Positions 34,253 through 45,640 of a stretch of DNA of 64,000 nucleotides are shown piece by piece. The notes beneath the pieces are model-generated. The model searched no databases, was not told the origin of the DNA, and worked only from the letters and a program-made list of their open reading frames with translations. Made by a program: the position numbers and the translations under genes. Source of the DNA: Triatoma infestans (taxonomy: Eukaryota; Arthropoda; Insecta; Hemiptera; Reduviidae). Where the stretch lies: positions 186,001-250,000 of the forward strand of contig JAAEAF010000237.1 of NCBI GenBank assembly GCA_011037195.1. Reading direction: 5' to 3'. The stretch's first letter is position 1. Every line of letters begins with the position of its first letter.

Positions 34253-35616
34253 TTACTTCTTCTAAAGTAGAATTATCGAAATTCAGTTTTCACCGGAAAT
34301 ACATGGTGTAAGAGGCCCCCCCCACCAGTAAGAAAAAAAAAAAATTTTAATGAATGATCTGTGAAAAATCAAACTTGGTATTCCGTTTAGGTAATATCAT
34401 CACATCTGCCACATAGGTTCCGGGTAAAGTCCATCAACCGGAAGTGTCACTTTACTAAATTTTTTTTTTTTTTTTCAGTTTTTCGTGATTTTCTCGAAAA
34501 CGGCTTCAACGATTTTCTGTAAACTTCGTATTCTCTTTATACACACATATCATTTTTATTACTTTTATTTAAAACTTTTTCTTGGGAAAATTCATTGTTG
34601 GGAGGTTCTGGGAAAAAGTAGGTTACACTTTCCTCTCTAAAGTACCATTTTCAGTATAATACATGGTTTTTACCACCTACATAATATTAGATGGATAGAT
34701 AGGTTAGCTTTATTTACACAACACAATAATTTACAAAACATTCAAAAATTAATTTAATCTTTTTTTTTTTCTTTTTTCCTAACAAATTTGAACATAAAAA
34801 AGCTAATTCTGGCATGGCAATACTGTCTGCCAGAAGTTCATTTTACTTTTATTTTATCATTTGTCTGTTTACTCATTTATTTGTTTTTCCCAGAGTTCGT
34901 GACCTGCAAGTTTTTGTTTTAGTTTAGATTTTATTTTTTAACTGTACCTATAATTTTATTTAAATTTATTTATTTGTTAGGAGAGGTGACTCACGCTTAA
35001 TAATTAAATTCTTTTATTAAAAAAGCACTATACTGCCACGCTTCACAATAATAATCATAAAGTAATTTCCAGTTCTTTCCATTGAGATATACTCTATTAC
35101 TTGATTTATACTTTAAAGTTCTAGTTAAGGAAGTACTTGACCCTACCTACATAATATTAATACATATTGGAAGCATTGATAGAATTCCAAATTTGAAGAA
35201 AATCGGTTAACCGGAAGTGCGATTTTGAACAATAGGTTTATGAGTTGTTTTTTGGGGGGGCATTTTCTCGAAAACGTTTACAACGATTTCCTTTAAACTT
35301 GGAATACTTGCTGCATAGATAGAAACGTATCACTTTTATTTGAAACATTTTTCTGAAAAATTTGATTTTAGATGGGTTATTGGAGGGGTCGGTCAGTCAG
35401 TTAGTTTAAATTTAAATTTGTACGAGTTTTGTTGGTTTTACCGTAGAGCGCTCCACATGAGGCCGCTTAGATAATACAAGTTAAATCCCCCCACTATTAT
35501 TTTTATAGCCAGCCCAATTAAACATACAAACTTTCGCAATTTTAAAGAAAATGTCTAGATTACATTGTATTAATTAGAGTAAGAGAAAGTCGAGCGGGTT
35601 TTTCACAGCAGATTTT
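34253..35616 (+). mobile_element. Family A repeat, long copy with a nested insertion
   Basis: The 5' end is partly decayed (TTTTTACTTCTTCTAAAGTAG). ACCGGAAGTG occurs at 34437-34446 and 35210-35219. The late block TTTAAATTTAAATTTGTACG...TTTTGTTGGTTTTACCG lies near 35404-35442. The end is GAGTAAGAGAAAGTCGAGCGGGTTTTTCACAGCAGATTTT. Removing the 455-bp insertion and one target copy leaves roughly 0.9 kb, one of the best templates for the family. Confidence 0.85.
34690..35144 (-). mobile_element. Unidentified retroposon with 15-bp target duplication
   Basis: It is flanked by ACCTACATAATATTA at 34675-34689 and again at 35145-35159, inside a family A copy that is otherwise continuous. The left edge read on the minus strand ends AATAAAGCTAACCTATCTATCCATC. 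That is a polyadenylation-like signal followed by a short GATA-type simple repeat, as LINE or SINE 3' ends often have. No coding sequence or tRNA-like promoter is visible, so it may be a LINE 3' UTR. Confidence 0.8.
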
Positions 35617-35654
35617 CTTTTTTTTTTAGTTTTTTTCCCAATTTTTTTTAAAGT

Positions 35655-36375
35655 TAGGACAGTATGTATGCACACTTAAATACCTTCACTTCTGTTTGAA
35701 ACATGTTCCCAAAAAAAAATATTTTTTGGATGTTTGTGGAAGAACAGTAGCGTTATGCTTTTCCTTTACAGGTTTCACTTCAATACAATTTACAAGTTGC
35801 TACAATCAATATAATACTAACGTATATAGACGTAGTTTCGCTTTATTTGAAACATTTTTCCATCAAAATTGATTTTAGGTAGGTTTGAGGATTTACAAAT
35901 GAGTGAAGGGAGGGAATAGCTAAGTGGTTAATGTACTGGACTCCCACGCGGAGGACCCGGGTTCGAGTCCAGAGCAGTACTGCTCTTAGATTTTTCTTCC
36001 TAGCAGCCTCACTGTCCGGGATGGACAGTGTTGTCTGTAACGAGAGAACATTGTCCGGAGTGCACTGAGAAGGTCTCCGGGCGCCAATGACCATTGATGT
36101 TGACGCGCCTTAAATAAAAAATAAAAAAAAATTCAAATGTTTGTTCAATACTGGCTGGCGCACAGTTTTGGACTACAATATGTACTTGAAACGATTCAGC
36201 AATCTATAAGCTATCTTAAAAGCTTTACTTAATTTCCAAATTTGAAACAAATCAATTCCATAACCATGGAAATGCATCTTTATAAAAATAGGAGTTACTG
36301 GGTTTCGTTTGTGTATTTTTTTTTTAAATTAATTTTCTTGATTTTCTTTAAAAGTTGAAATGATGCTAGCTACAT
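35655..36375 (+). mobile_element. Family A fragment interrupted by SINE-1
   Basis: Family blocks precede the SINE (CTGTTTGAAACATGTTCCC, ACAGTAGCGTTATGC, GCTTTATTTGAAACATTTTTCC...GATTTTAGGTAGG) and follow it (TTCCAAATTTGAAACAAATC, AATGCATCTTTATAAAAATAGG). No terminal motif at either end. It may be a tandem partial unit of the preceding copy. Confidence 0.6.
35904..36125 (+). mobile_element. tRNA-derived SINE-1, full length, plus strand
   Basis: The head GAAGGGAGGGAATAGCTAAGTGGTTAATG has an A-box-like segment and GGGTTCGAGTCC at about 35958-35969 is a perfect B box. The body hairpin is CACTGTCC (36010-36017) with GGACAGTG (36023-36030). GTTGTCTGTAACGAGAGAAC, TCTCCGGGCGCCAATGACC and an A-rich tail follow. 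TTACAAATG before and ATTCAAATG after may be a decayed target duplication. Confidence 0.85.
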
Positions 36376-37099
36376 TTCAAGTGCGCCATCTAATGGATTT
36401 CGATAAAATCATATTCAAGTAGCAGCTTTTCTAAGTATTGCGAGCCAAATGTACCCCCCGCCTATCAGTATTTGTTTTCCTTTCTATAATGTTTACACTG
36501 TACTTTCTGCTACCTAATTTGTTATAATAATAATAATAAAAATAACATAGAAGCGATCTATTCATCTTGTAAACTGTAAAACGATTATAGAGACGCTAAA
36601 TGTTTTTTAAATGAAAGTTCTCCATTAATGCAAGAATTTTAGAGAAAGTTAAATAAAATTGGACATTTAATAAAGTGAAGTAAATAGTGTCCTTATTGAA
36701 TTTAAGTTATTCGTAAGTAAAATAAAATAATACGCTATTAGTTGACTTGTAAATTCTGTTAGGCGTCCACCACATCTATATCTTTCGCTAGTAATCGGCC
36801 CACATTTTTTTTTTTCTTTTTTAAATAAATTTGCATGAACTTTTAGAAGTATAATGAGGATGGTACATTATTTATTATTATTACATGTCAAAAGAGAAGC
36901 CTACATACATATAATGTTAGTAACATAGATCACAAATACGTAACAGGTATAATAGAAAGAAAGTGAAAGGTTTTGTTAGACGTTTGCCAAGTTGAAATTC
37001 GCTAATAATATCCGATTTACTACTGACCAACTTATTTCCAAATTGTTTGTTTGGAATGTTTACACTTTTATTTTAAACCGTAAAACAAAACAAAAAAAC
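36376..37099. other. Anonymous AT-rich sequence
   Basis: No recognisable gene. ATA repeats lie near 36520-36545. Confidence 0.5.
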
Positions 37100-38170
37100 T
37101 CTTGTGTGACACAATCACGCGACTCTTTCCCTTAATGCAATTATACTGTACAATATAAAAATTGTTTCTTTAAAATTGTTCTGTTTAAAAATGTTTAAAT
37201 TGGGACTGTGCCACAAAAAAAATGGTAGTGGGGGTTATCATGTATACCTGAGTACAATTAATATGGGAGTGCTCTCTGTCGCAACTAAAGCTTGTAGCAT
37301 GCAGTTCAAATTTTTACCTAATTAATAGGTCCACAGGACAGAAAATCAGATTTTCTGGAAAAAATTTACCAATAGAAGTTATAATTGCGTGACATTTCTG
37401 GGTAACCATATGGAAATTAGTAAACAAAATAAAGGTTTTTTTTCTAGCCTGGATACCCGGGCATTCAAGGTTTTAAGAGCAACGAGGCGGCTGTTTGAGA
37501 GGAACCTTTAATTGACCTGTTTGCAAAATGCTCCATGAATGTAGCCATCAAAGCATTCAGTTAAAAGCAAATTGTTTGTGACTGTTTTCAAGAAAATTCT
37601 AAAAAAAAAAACTGAAATATATTCTATAAAGTCGGACATTTGCCGTTAACCGATTTTCTACAAATTTGGTAAATCCCCCAATGCTTGTAATGTATATTAA
37701 TACTCTATAGGGCATAAAGCCACATATTTTAACTGAAGTTGTACATTTAGGGGAAACAAAACGCTACTTATTGTTCCTTTCAACTCACCAAAAAAAAAAA
37801 AAAATTAATTTTCCCTGGGAAAGGTTTCAAATAGAAGTAATAGGTATTTATGTGTGTCGATAGTGGACGTAGGTTAAAGATAATCGTGAAAAACTGAAAA
37901 GAAAAAAAAACCTTCACTTTAGACGCACTTCCGCTTTATGGATTTTGCCCGAAACTTTCGTGTCAGATGACGTCTTAAACGGAATACCAAGTTCCTCCAA
38001 GCTTCCTGCAACTTTTCATATTCGAGATATTCTGTTAACACACAAACACACACACCATTCGCTAAAACCATTTTTTCGTGTTCAACATGTATTTTCGGTG
38101 ACAACTTAATTAGGAAAATCTCAATTTCGCAATCCTTCCAATTACCAGTAGGTGTAAGAGAAAGGAAAAA
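37100..38170 (-). mobile_element. Family A repeat, near full length, minus strand
   Basis: The left edge CTTGTGTGACACAATCACGCGACTCTTTCCCTTAATGCAATT is the inverted 3' end. The right edge GGTGTAAGAGAAAGGAAAAACG is the inverted 5' end. Two inverted Ets-like motifs (CCGTTAACCGATTTTC near 37633, ACTTCCGC near 37927) mark two monomers. At about 1.07 kb it is among the longest uninterrupted copies. Confidence 0.8.
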
Positions 38171-38184
38171 CGTTATTCATCGAC

Positions 38185-38420
38185 TCTCTTACTTTTTTTT
38201 TTTTCTCTTGATAAGTTCTAATTGATACATTTTCTCAGAATTGGACTGTTGGAAAATCGAAAAGCCAGTCCAATCCTACCCCTCCACCAAATACCCATCT
38301 AAAATCAAGTCCCTCCCCCAAGAAAAATGTTTCAGATAAACTTATATTCTTATTACATATACAAAGTTTAAAAGAATATTGTTGGAACCATTTTCAAGAA
38401 ATGTGTAAAAAAAAATTGGT
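38185..38420 (-). mobile_element. Family A fragment, head to tail with the preceding copy
   Basis: It begins CGACTCTCTTACTTTTTTTTTTTCTC only about 15-20 bp after the end of the preceding copy. AAATACCCATCTAAAATCAA...AAAAATGTTTCAGATAAA and ATACAAAGTTTAAAAGAATATTGTTGG follow. The arrangement suggests a tandem pair. Confidence 0.6.
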
Positions 38421-39544
38421 TGAAGGAAATTTTTATCGTTTTATACGAAAATTTGAAGTTTTATATTTACAAAAAATACATTATAACTTATTGTAGTTAG
38501 TGTGGAAAATATATTCAGCTACAATAAAAAAAATATATATTTATATTTACTATCTACGTCATTTTTCTACAAGGTTACTTACTTCATAGGTTAACTGTGT
38601 AAGGCAGTATTAATTTTAACAGCTAGCTCTTAGTAAACATTATATTAGGGGTAGTAATAAAGTATGAATAATAAAGGGGAGACGGGAGCATTTAACTGAC
38701 TGGTTTTTTTCGTGAATAATAATTAAATATAAACATAACTTACTTTGTTTTTGAACAATTTTCTTTCTGTGGAAATGGTCGATTTAATTTTTACTTTTTC
38801 TGCTAATAAATAAATAAAAAACAAAACATTTGTGATAAAAATAGAAAAAAGTATCTATAAAATAAACTATGGCGAGTCGTTCACATCGCTTTATCTTTTG
38901 AAATAACCTTAACATTTAATAAACCCCACGCATTATGAAAGACAGAAAAAAACTATAGTTTTAAAAATGAAATAAAAACTTAGAAATATCAACAACATTA
39001 TCCTTGTCTTTTATGAAGTTAGCTAAGATTATGGATTTCAAGAAAATGGCGTAGTAAATTTTTTACCACGATTTTAGGCTTTTTGTGCCCGAGATAATAT
39101 TTATACAATTTTAAGATATTCCAAAAAGAACTGTTGATATAAACATTTACCTTAAACGTAATTTACTACATGTTTATTAAATAGTCTTCAGTGTTATATC
39201 TAACGGGAGAATATTTGATCCTTTCTTACTTTGCATCCTTTCTGAAATCAGTTTTCTTGAAAAAAGAAAGTGACTGATCCTGTGTATGTGTGTGTGTGGG
39301 TGGTGTGTACTTCTAATATAATCCATCTATAACTCGGGGCCTCTATAGGGTAGTTCAGCACTTAGTCCACTACTGGACCCCGTAGGACACATCATATCAG
39401 CCCTGTATTATTGAAAAACGCTAGGGATGAGGCGAATGAGATTTCTGATCGTCATTCGGCACCAAGTTGTGGGCACCAAATTTCAGGTATCCGTCTGCGA
39501 GCATATAACGCACGTGTGTATGTTTAGTATACCCGGTTTAGTTT
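38421..39544. other. Anonymous sequence
   Basis: No gene. A GC-richer patch at 39330-39530 (TATAACTCGGGGCCTCTATAG and nearby) matches nothing known to me. Confidence 0.45.
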
Positions 39545-39700
39545 AATAATATCCGATTGCTGTCTTTTTGAAGAAAATAGCAGAAAACTGAAAAAAAAAA
39601 TCCACTTTAGAGAAAAGCTTAATCTCTCCCTTCCCCTAAAACCGCTCTTCTTAAATGAATTTTCCCCGAAAAATATTTCCAAATAAAGTGATAGACCTAC
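39545..39700 (-). mobile_element. Family A fragment, minus strand
   Basis: GAAGAAAATAGCAGAAAACTGAAAAA, CCACTTTAGAGAAAAGCTTAATCTC and TTAAATGAATTTTCCCCGAAAAATATTTCCAAATAAAGTGATAG are successive inverted monomer blocks. Confidence 0.6.
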
Positions 39701-40069
39701 TATTTAAAACTGTCAACTTGCCAATTTTTCAGGCAGGCCTAATTCCCAAACACGTTACAGTGGACGGAGGGCCGAAGCTCATGCTTTTATTTATCAATAT
39801 TTTTTCTTTTATAATTTATTAATGTAATATTGTTCTACTCTGGTCTCTTTCTCGCTCTTTCTACAAACCGTTCAAAAGAAAATCATTGACATAATTTTCA
39901 AGAAAATTACGAAAAAAACATTCACTAAAGTTTGAATCGATTTCTTCTGTTTGATCGATTTTGACAAATATCTTGTTTTCATCCAATCCAAGTGAAGTAT
40001 CAACCCGAAAACCTAAACGTTTTCAGTACTATTTAATTTAAACTTTCAATGTTTTTTTAAATTAAATAT
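39701..40069. other. Anonymous sequence
   Basis: Scraps of inverted family A sequence near 39860-39920 (CGTTCAAAAGAAAATCATTGAC). Otherwise nothing. Confidence 0.4.
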
Positions 40070-40390
40070 GCCTGCTCAAGTCTGGATTACAGCCAGCAAC
40101 ACATTGACGACACACAACGATACAGACATTTCAGAACAAAATACTACGATCAGCACTAAACGCCGCACCCAGGTTTATTAGGAACATCCAAATACATAGA
40201 GAACTCGATACTGCAGTCTTACACACGCACATATGACCAAATTAACAGACAGCTTCTTCTTAACACTTAACATTACCAACATCATCATACTACCACATAG
40301 GCGAGCCTACCTCATTAAGAAGACTGAAATCCCTATTCTATCAAGACCTCCAATTTTTCCTCTACACTATGTGCAAAGCTCTATTTGAGC
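40070..40390 (+). mobile_element. Jockey-type LINE fragment, plus strand
   Basis: In one frame from about 40110 it reads FQNKILRSALNAAPRFIRNI followed by QIHRELDTAVLHTHI. This is the post-palm pattern of Jockey-clade reverse transcriptases (FQNK.LR...NAP.FVRN..LH..L). Upstream, QRYRHFRTKYYDQH in another frame shows a frameshift. It is a short dead relic. It overlaps the same protein region as the minus-strand fragment at 4800-5570 but is clearly a different copy or subfamily. Confidence 0.7.
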
Positions 40391-41864
40391 GGCCCCCATA
40401 TTTTGATTGTAAACAAAAGTCTAAATTAAACCGACTAAAATTGCTAAAATATTTTCCGATTATATTCGTCATAGGTGTGGCTTCTTGTTTCTATGACAAT
40501 TTAATAATGTAACAATTATTTCACAAAAATCATTGGCTAAAGCTGTATTTTTTAATCTGTAGAGATTGAAAGAAATGACAATGTTGCCAGCTTCCAGTTA
40601 AATAAATTTTAAGGTTTGAATGAAATTGCTAAAAATCTGTTAATATTGGACAACAGTCTCTTCGAGGTTACCGTACATGTGTTACCTGTTTTCTCATCCT
40701 TTCTTAAATAGTTTTTAACTGTTGTAGCAATATTACTTCCGCTCACTAGCAATAAGAGAAAGTAAAAATATAATGTTTAATGCTGGAGTGAAGTTCTTTT
40801 ACAGCTCTCGTTCAGTTGCCACACACAAACACCACGTGTGTCTATGTCAAATAAATCACTATTGCCTTATTTCTGTCATCCGTATTTTTTATCCACCATC
40901 ATCAACAGAGGAGACTAATTCATCAAGTTTACACAGAGATATTGATTATTCCCAATTTTTAACAAGTTTCTGTTCTACACTACAGAAACTTTAATGTCTC
41001 CCTTGCATTGCTACCCTATAATTGCAATTATGTTTTTATTACGCATTTAATTGTCATTTTTGACATTTTTTATTGACATCATTCTTTTTATTCCCCAAAA
41101 AATACCCATATTCTCTTTTCTACTTTCCGTTTATTTAAATGTTTACCTAAGGATTATTATGTTTACATAAGCAGGGGTTATTGACATTCAATATCGCACA
41201 AGGTCTATAGAAAAAATAAATAAATAAATATATGTTAAAAAATAAAAATAAAATAAAAAAAATCGCGTGGGAATAACTTTATATAAAATACATTCTTTCA
41301 GTGTTGTTTTCCTTCTATTTATGTATTTTATTATTTTTATTTCACATAAATTAACTTAGGAATTGTTCATAATAAAGTCAATTGTATAATGAAGTCATAT
41401 CATTTATTTATTTTTTATTAAAATATCTGACATATTGTCGTTTGAATTTGATTCTTTATAAGTTGGCAAAACTCTTTTATCTCCAACTTGGAAGTTTTTA
41501 ATGTTGTATTTTTGACAGAAACAATATTTCTGAGTTAAATATTTTCTGAATTATCCTTTTTAAAATAAATAAATAAATAAAGGGAAAAAGATCTAATAAA
41601 ATAAATTTCTCCTCAAGTGTTCCATTAATTTCTTGCAGCAGTTAGTTAGAGGAACTATCAGTATCATATCTATGAATATTAGGGTCTAGACATCCCACTG
41701 TAGTGATATTACAAATTACCATACGATTTCTGTCCACTATTTATTATGGAAGACAATTAAATACAAATAACAAAATTATGTACTTGAGGAAAATAAGTAA
41801 ATGTACACTACTCTTTATAGACTAGGCTTTTCATTTTAAAGTGATCTTTACCATCCCTTAACTC
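40391..41864. other. Anonymous AT-rich sequence
   Basis: A family A terminal scrap lies at 40727-40767 (ATTACTTCCGCTCACTAGCAATAAGAGAAAGTAAAAA, inverted 5' hairpin). The remainder, including a 73-codon frame at 40773-40994, shows no recognisable gene. Confidence 0.5.
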
Positions 41865-41967
41865 CTAAGTAAGAGGAAGTATTTTGATCGTGTCAGATCT
41901 TTGAAATTGCGTGTTCACCGGAATTACATGTTTTTGAGATTCCTTGAAACCCGAATAAAAAATGTTG
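41865..41967 (+). mobile_element. Family A 5' fragment
   Basis: AAGTAAGAGGAAGTATTTTGATCGTGTCAGAT and TTCACCGGAATTACATGTTTTTGAG form the first 100 bp of a copy. It breaks off where the hammerhead-like repeat begins and does not resume. Confidence 0.65.
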
Positions 41968-42072
41968 TAATGTCACACTGTCTGAAAAACGCTTCCTGAA
42001 GATAGGCGAACGCCCGAAACCGGTCGATGACCACAAAATGAAGCAGGCTAACACGGAAAATGTCTCTGATCG
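41968..42072 (+). mobile_element. Hammerhead-like repeat, copy 3 (one arm)
   Basis: From TGTCACACTGTCTGAAAAACG to GGAAAATGTCTCTGAT it matches copies 1 and 2. The core is CTGAAGA (41996-42002), GGCGAACGCC stem II, GAAA (42016-42019), CCGGTC (42020-42025) and GATG (42026-42029). All invariant positions of CUGANGA...GAAA...UC are kept. Stem I has one mismatch (CTTC against GATG). No second arm and no clear target duplication. Confidence 0.6.
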
Positions 42073-42834
42073 TAGAATAGTTCATATTTGCACTCTCTCT
42101 CTCTCTCTCTCGCACATCCTCTTTACAACTAAATATTGTTTTGAATTTACAATTTTTCAATAGAAGATAAAAATGTTGTTTTAATTGTAAAATGTTAATT
42201 TATATTCTTTTATATTTTTAGTATTTATTATTGTATCGTTTATTTTATTAAGTAAATTTTCCTCTACAGGCAATATTCTTTTTGTCTGTATGTAAGTATA
42301 TATGTGGGGAGAGTCTGGTTGTTTCCTGTTTGCTTTTTACATACGATCCTACATTTATTTACTTTATTACATTGTATATTTCGCGTTAGTATACATAAAT
42401 CATAAATGAATATATTCTGAGATATAGAAGTAATGTATGAAGTTCTCCTTAGTGTTTGCATTTAAAAAAAATAAATCTCAACAGGCCAGAAATGTGAAAC
42501 TTCTTGCCAATGTTTTTTAGGTCACAATGACTCCTTTCCATATTTCTAATTTAAGGACATTAATAGTATTAATAAGTAATAGGGGGGAACTAGTCACTAT
42601 GGGCCCTCCTTCGCATGATAAACAAAAATTCTTGGAAGATGATTGATTACAAATAAACCCATAAAATTGTATTCATATATAAAAATTTAAATGCGATATA
42701 CAATAATTAGAATTGTAGAAATATGGTTTTTTAATATTCCATTAATCCATATTACAAACAATATATAAATTATACTATTTATTTTTGAAGCATTATTCTA
42801 GTTGGCAGTTATTTATTTATTTTTTAATTTAAAC
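42073..42834. other. Anonymous AT-rich sequence
   Basis: CT repeats at 42092-42110. No gene recognised. Confidence 0.5.
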
Positions 42835-43005
42835 TGCCGGGCGCGTCAACATCTATGGGCACTAGCGCCCGGAGCCTACTATCCCATCCTCGAACAGTGA
42901 GCTGTAGAGGCTCCTAGGAAGAAAAAAATCTAAATAGCACTGGACTCGAACCCGGGGCCTCCGCGTGGGAGTCCAACGCGCTAACCACTTAGCCAATCCC
43001 TTCCC
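42835..43005 (-). mobile_element. tRNA-derived SINE-1, full length, minus strand
   Basis: The minus strand reads GGGAAGGGATTGGCTAAGTGG (A-box region), GGGTTCGAGTCCAGTGC (B box), CTTCCTAGGAGCCTCTACAG, CTCCGGGCGCTAGTGCCC and GATGTTGACGCGCC. The middle hairpin is partly deleted (CACTGTTCGAGGATGGGATAG). Both promoter boxes look intact. Confidence 0.85.
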
Positions 43006-43749
43006 TTTTTTCTTTGTTGGATGGCTCTCTATAAATAAAATACAAAATATCCATATGCTAAACATCTGTTCATATATAGCTTTAATTGAATAAAATTTCT
43101 ACTAACGTTGCTTCTTTCATAATTGATTGTTGTGAATTTAATAGTGCAAAATAATTATAATATAAAATACAAATTGCCTATCCAAGGTGAATAAAAAGAT
43201 AATAATAAAAACTAAAGAATTATAGTGAGTAGAAGAGAATATCATTGCGTAGGTTTATTATAATAAAAGTAATATTATTATTATTATTATTAACTTCCTC
43301 ATTCTTTTTATTTTTTATTGTTTATGGTTTTTTTGTTATTTTTATTTTCTTGTTTATCACTATTTTGACGATGAGTTAGCGTTTAAAAACAAAAATTCGA
43401 CATTTTTCTCGAAAACAACACTGCAATGAATGTGTTGTTTGACCAAATAATATACGAGTATAATAATATAATATTTTCTTCTAACCTTCCTTTAAAAATA
43501 GCTCAGCTGATCCTTATTTATTTTATTCATTTCCTACAACACTCGGCGTGTAATAACTGTTACCATAGTTACCAAAAATACGATGCATTAAATTGTTTAA
43601 AACTGAATTAAATACGGTACGTATATAAAACGTAATAGCCTAAATTTTTCGCTAGGTCGCAATATAGTGTATTATATTACAATACTACAGCAATACAGTA
43701 CAATACTGTAGTATATATAGCATTAGATATCTAACAAATAGAAATAACG
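43006..43749. other. Anonymous AT-rich sequence
   Basis: ATT repeats at 43272-43292 and an imperfect AATACAGTACAATACTGTAGTA cluster at 43680-43715. No gene. Confidence 0.5.
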
Positions 43750-44080
43750 CTTTTGTGAAACACTCACATGACTTCGTACTTTCTCTTGCTGTAGTACAAT
43801 TATACATATAATGAAAATGAAAAATTTCTAATTTTATTCATTTGTCTTTAAAAAATCTTAATAGTTAGATCGAGAATTTTTCTAGAAAAATGTTACAAAT
43901 AAAAGTGATAGCTAGTTTTATGTCTGTATAGTAGTCTATTCCAATTACAATTGGAATATTACAATAGGATTAAAGGAAATCTTTGTAGTTGTATTCGAAG
44001 AAAGTCCAAAAAACTGAAAAACCTATTCTGTAAAGTCACACTTCCGGTAAAGTCACATTTCCTGGTAAACCAATAGAACT
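43750..44080 (-). mobile_element. Family A repeat, 3' part, minus strand
   Basis: It opens with the inverted 3' terminus TTTTGTGAAACACTCACATGACTTCGTACTTTCTCTTGCTG. It reaches CTGTAAAGTCACACTTCCGG with a local duplication (GTAAAGTCACACTTCC, GTAAAGTCACATTTCC near 44031-44062). The 5' half is absent. Confidence 0.7.
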
Positions 44081-44604
44081 TCGTAATTCTTTTGATTAAT
44101 AAATATTTTGTATCTTCATTCTTTCATTTATTTATAATTATATATAGTATTATAATTTCATACAATACGAGGAGGCGTTCAATAAATTGCCAATACCAGT
44201 ATATTCAGTCCGTTGTTAGAGACGAGAGCTTGTTTGTGCAGGTTGAGACTTGTCTTGACATGCACAACATACATATGTTATAGTTCAGTCTTTATTAAGC
44301 TCTAGAACTGACAGGATCCACGTGCAAGGGCCTACGAAGAAAGTGAGGGATTTGGGGCTTGCGTCCGTGATTTCAGTCCGAGAACTGACTTTATTATGAA
44401 CACCATTTGTGAGATAAATAAGTAGACTAATACGCATGGAACGAAAGAATACTCGCGGTAGTATTATTTCATAACGTTTGTCGTTAAGCGCAGGAAGGTC
44501 CAGATCTGAGCCAATCAGTGCTACCATCAAATTGTGAGTATTTAGCGTAACTTTTGGTGGGGCGAGTGGGGAAGATTTTAGCACTAGGGTCCAGCCCCCA
44601 AAAA
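44081..44604. other. Unidentified GC-richer block
   Basis: The block 44160-44600 is less AT-rich than its flanks. The minus strand has a 99-codon frame (44285-44584) without a domain I can name. TACGAGGAGGCGTTCAATAA at about 44166-44185 is faintly like a mariner terminal repeat, but no partner end is visible. Confidence 0.35.
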
Positions 44605-44880
44605 TATAAAAATTCTGATGTGAAACACATTCTATAAAATTTATGTTACAGTCTTGTTTAACGGTAGTGGCAAACTACCGTGGAAAATTTTGAACAAACT
44701 GAAGAAATTGAATTCAGTAAATTCGCACATCCGATTCATAAATTTTTGGTCCTGAAACTTTCGTTTCGGATCCACGGTGAATTCCTAAATGGAATATCAA
44801 GTTTATACGTTTTTTCCCGAGTAGGCTTTCTAGCTTCCCGTCTTTTTCCCAAGTAGGCTGTGTTTATGAGTGTGTGTGTC
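44605..44880 (-). mobile_element. Family A fragment, minus strand
   Basis: AAAATTCTGATGTGAAACACATTCT is an inverted 3' terminus. Near 44733 CATCCGATTCATAAATTTTTGG and then CCTGAAACTTTCG and GGAATATCAAGTTT follow the inverted first monomer. Sequence up to 45125 contains further scraps (TTCCGGTGACCACAAGAAACATG, GATCGCGGTACTTCC). Confidence 0.55.
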
Positions 44881-45640
44881 CAGAAAAATGTATTTTTGGT
44901 AGTTCTGCGGAATTCGTAGTTTTAAATTTCAAATTCTATATAAAGTTGGATCAATTTTATTGTCACTTTTGTGATATACAATGTAATCATTCTAATACCA
45001 GCCTGGATAGGAACTTGTCTCTCCACCACTTCTAATATTTTACTTAGGACTAATGAGTAAAATTTCCGGTGACCACAAGAAACATGTCCATAAAGATCAT
45101 GACATGATCGCGGTACTTCCTTTTACAACAGTATGAAATTGTAAAAATAACGTTTTTATTAAAATAAAATATCATAATACGTTCATGTTATAACACTTTA
45201 TATTGTATTATTTTGTGTTAGAAATATATTAATTTTATATATAGTGTAAAAGAACTGAACTAATCTGTTTCACTTTGCATATTTACAAGCTGTTTTTTTT
45301 TTGATTGCGTGGTCTCTTGTCCTGGACAGACACCAGGGCTATATGAGTGGGGGAATCCTGATGTCCTTGTATTAGACGGCTGGCTGTTTTCTTCTACTGT
45401 ACCACACACACACACACACACTTTATTGTGACCGCCCGTTATTTTTCTCCCGTGGGTGTATCAGCTAGTTGGTGTTGCACATAACTGACAAAACATTTCT
45501 AGTTAATACTGCCATAATTACAATTACTCCCCATAATAAACAACATTTTTATTCTTACTTTACAGATTTATTCACTATAATTTTATAAACTGAATTAACT
45601 TATATAAACTAGTTTAGTTGGACGATTATAAATTTCTTAA
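44881..45640. other. Mostly anonymous sequence
   Basis: Scattered family A scraps to 45125, then a GC-richer patch at 45310-45480 with a CA run at 45404-45420. No gene recognised. Confidence 0.45.

Noticed and set aside
44166..44584. Mariner-like transposon suggested by TACGAGGAGGCGTTCAATAA and a 99-codon frame
   Set aside because: No matching inverted end, no transposase motif, and the similarity is to general memory of mariner ends only.
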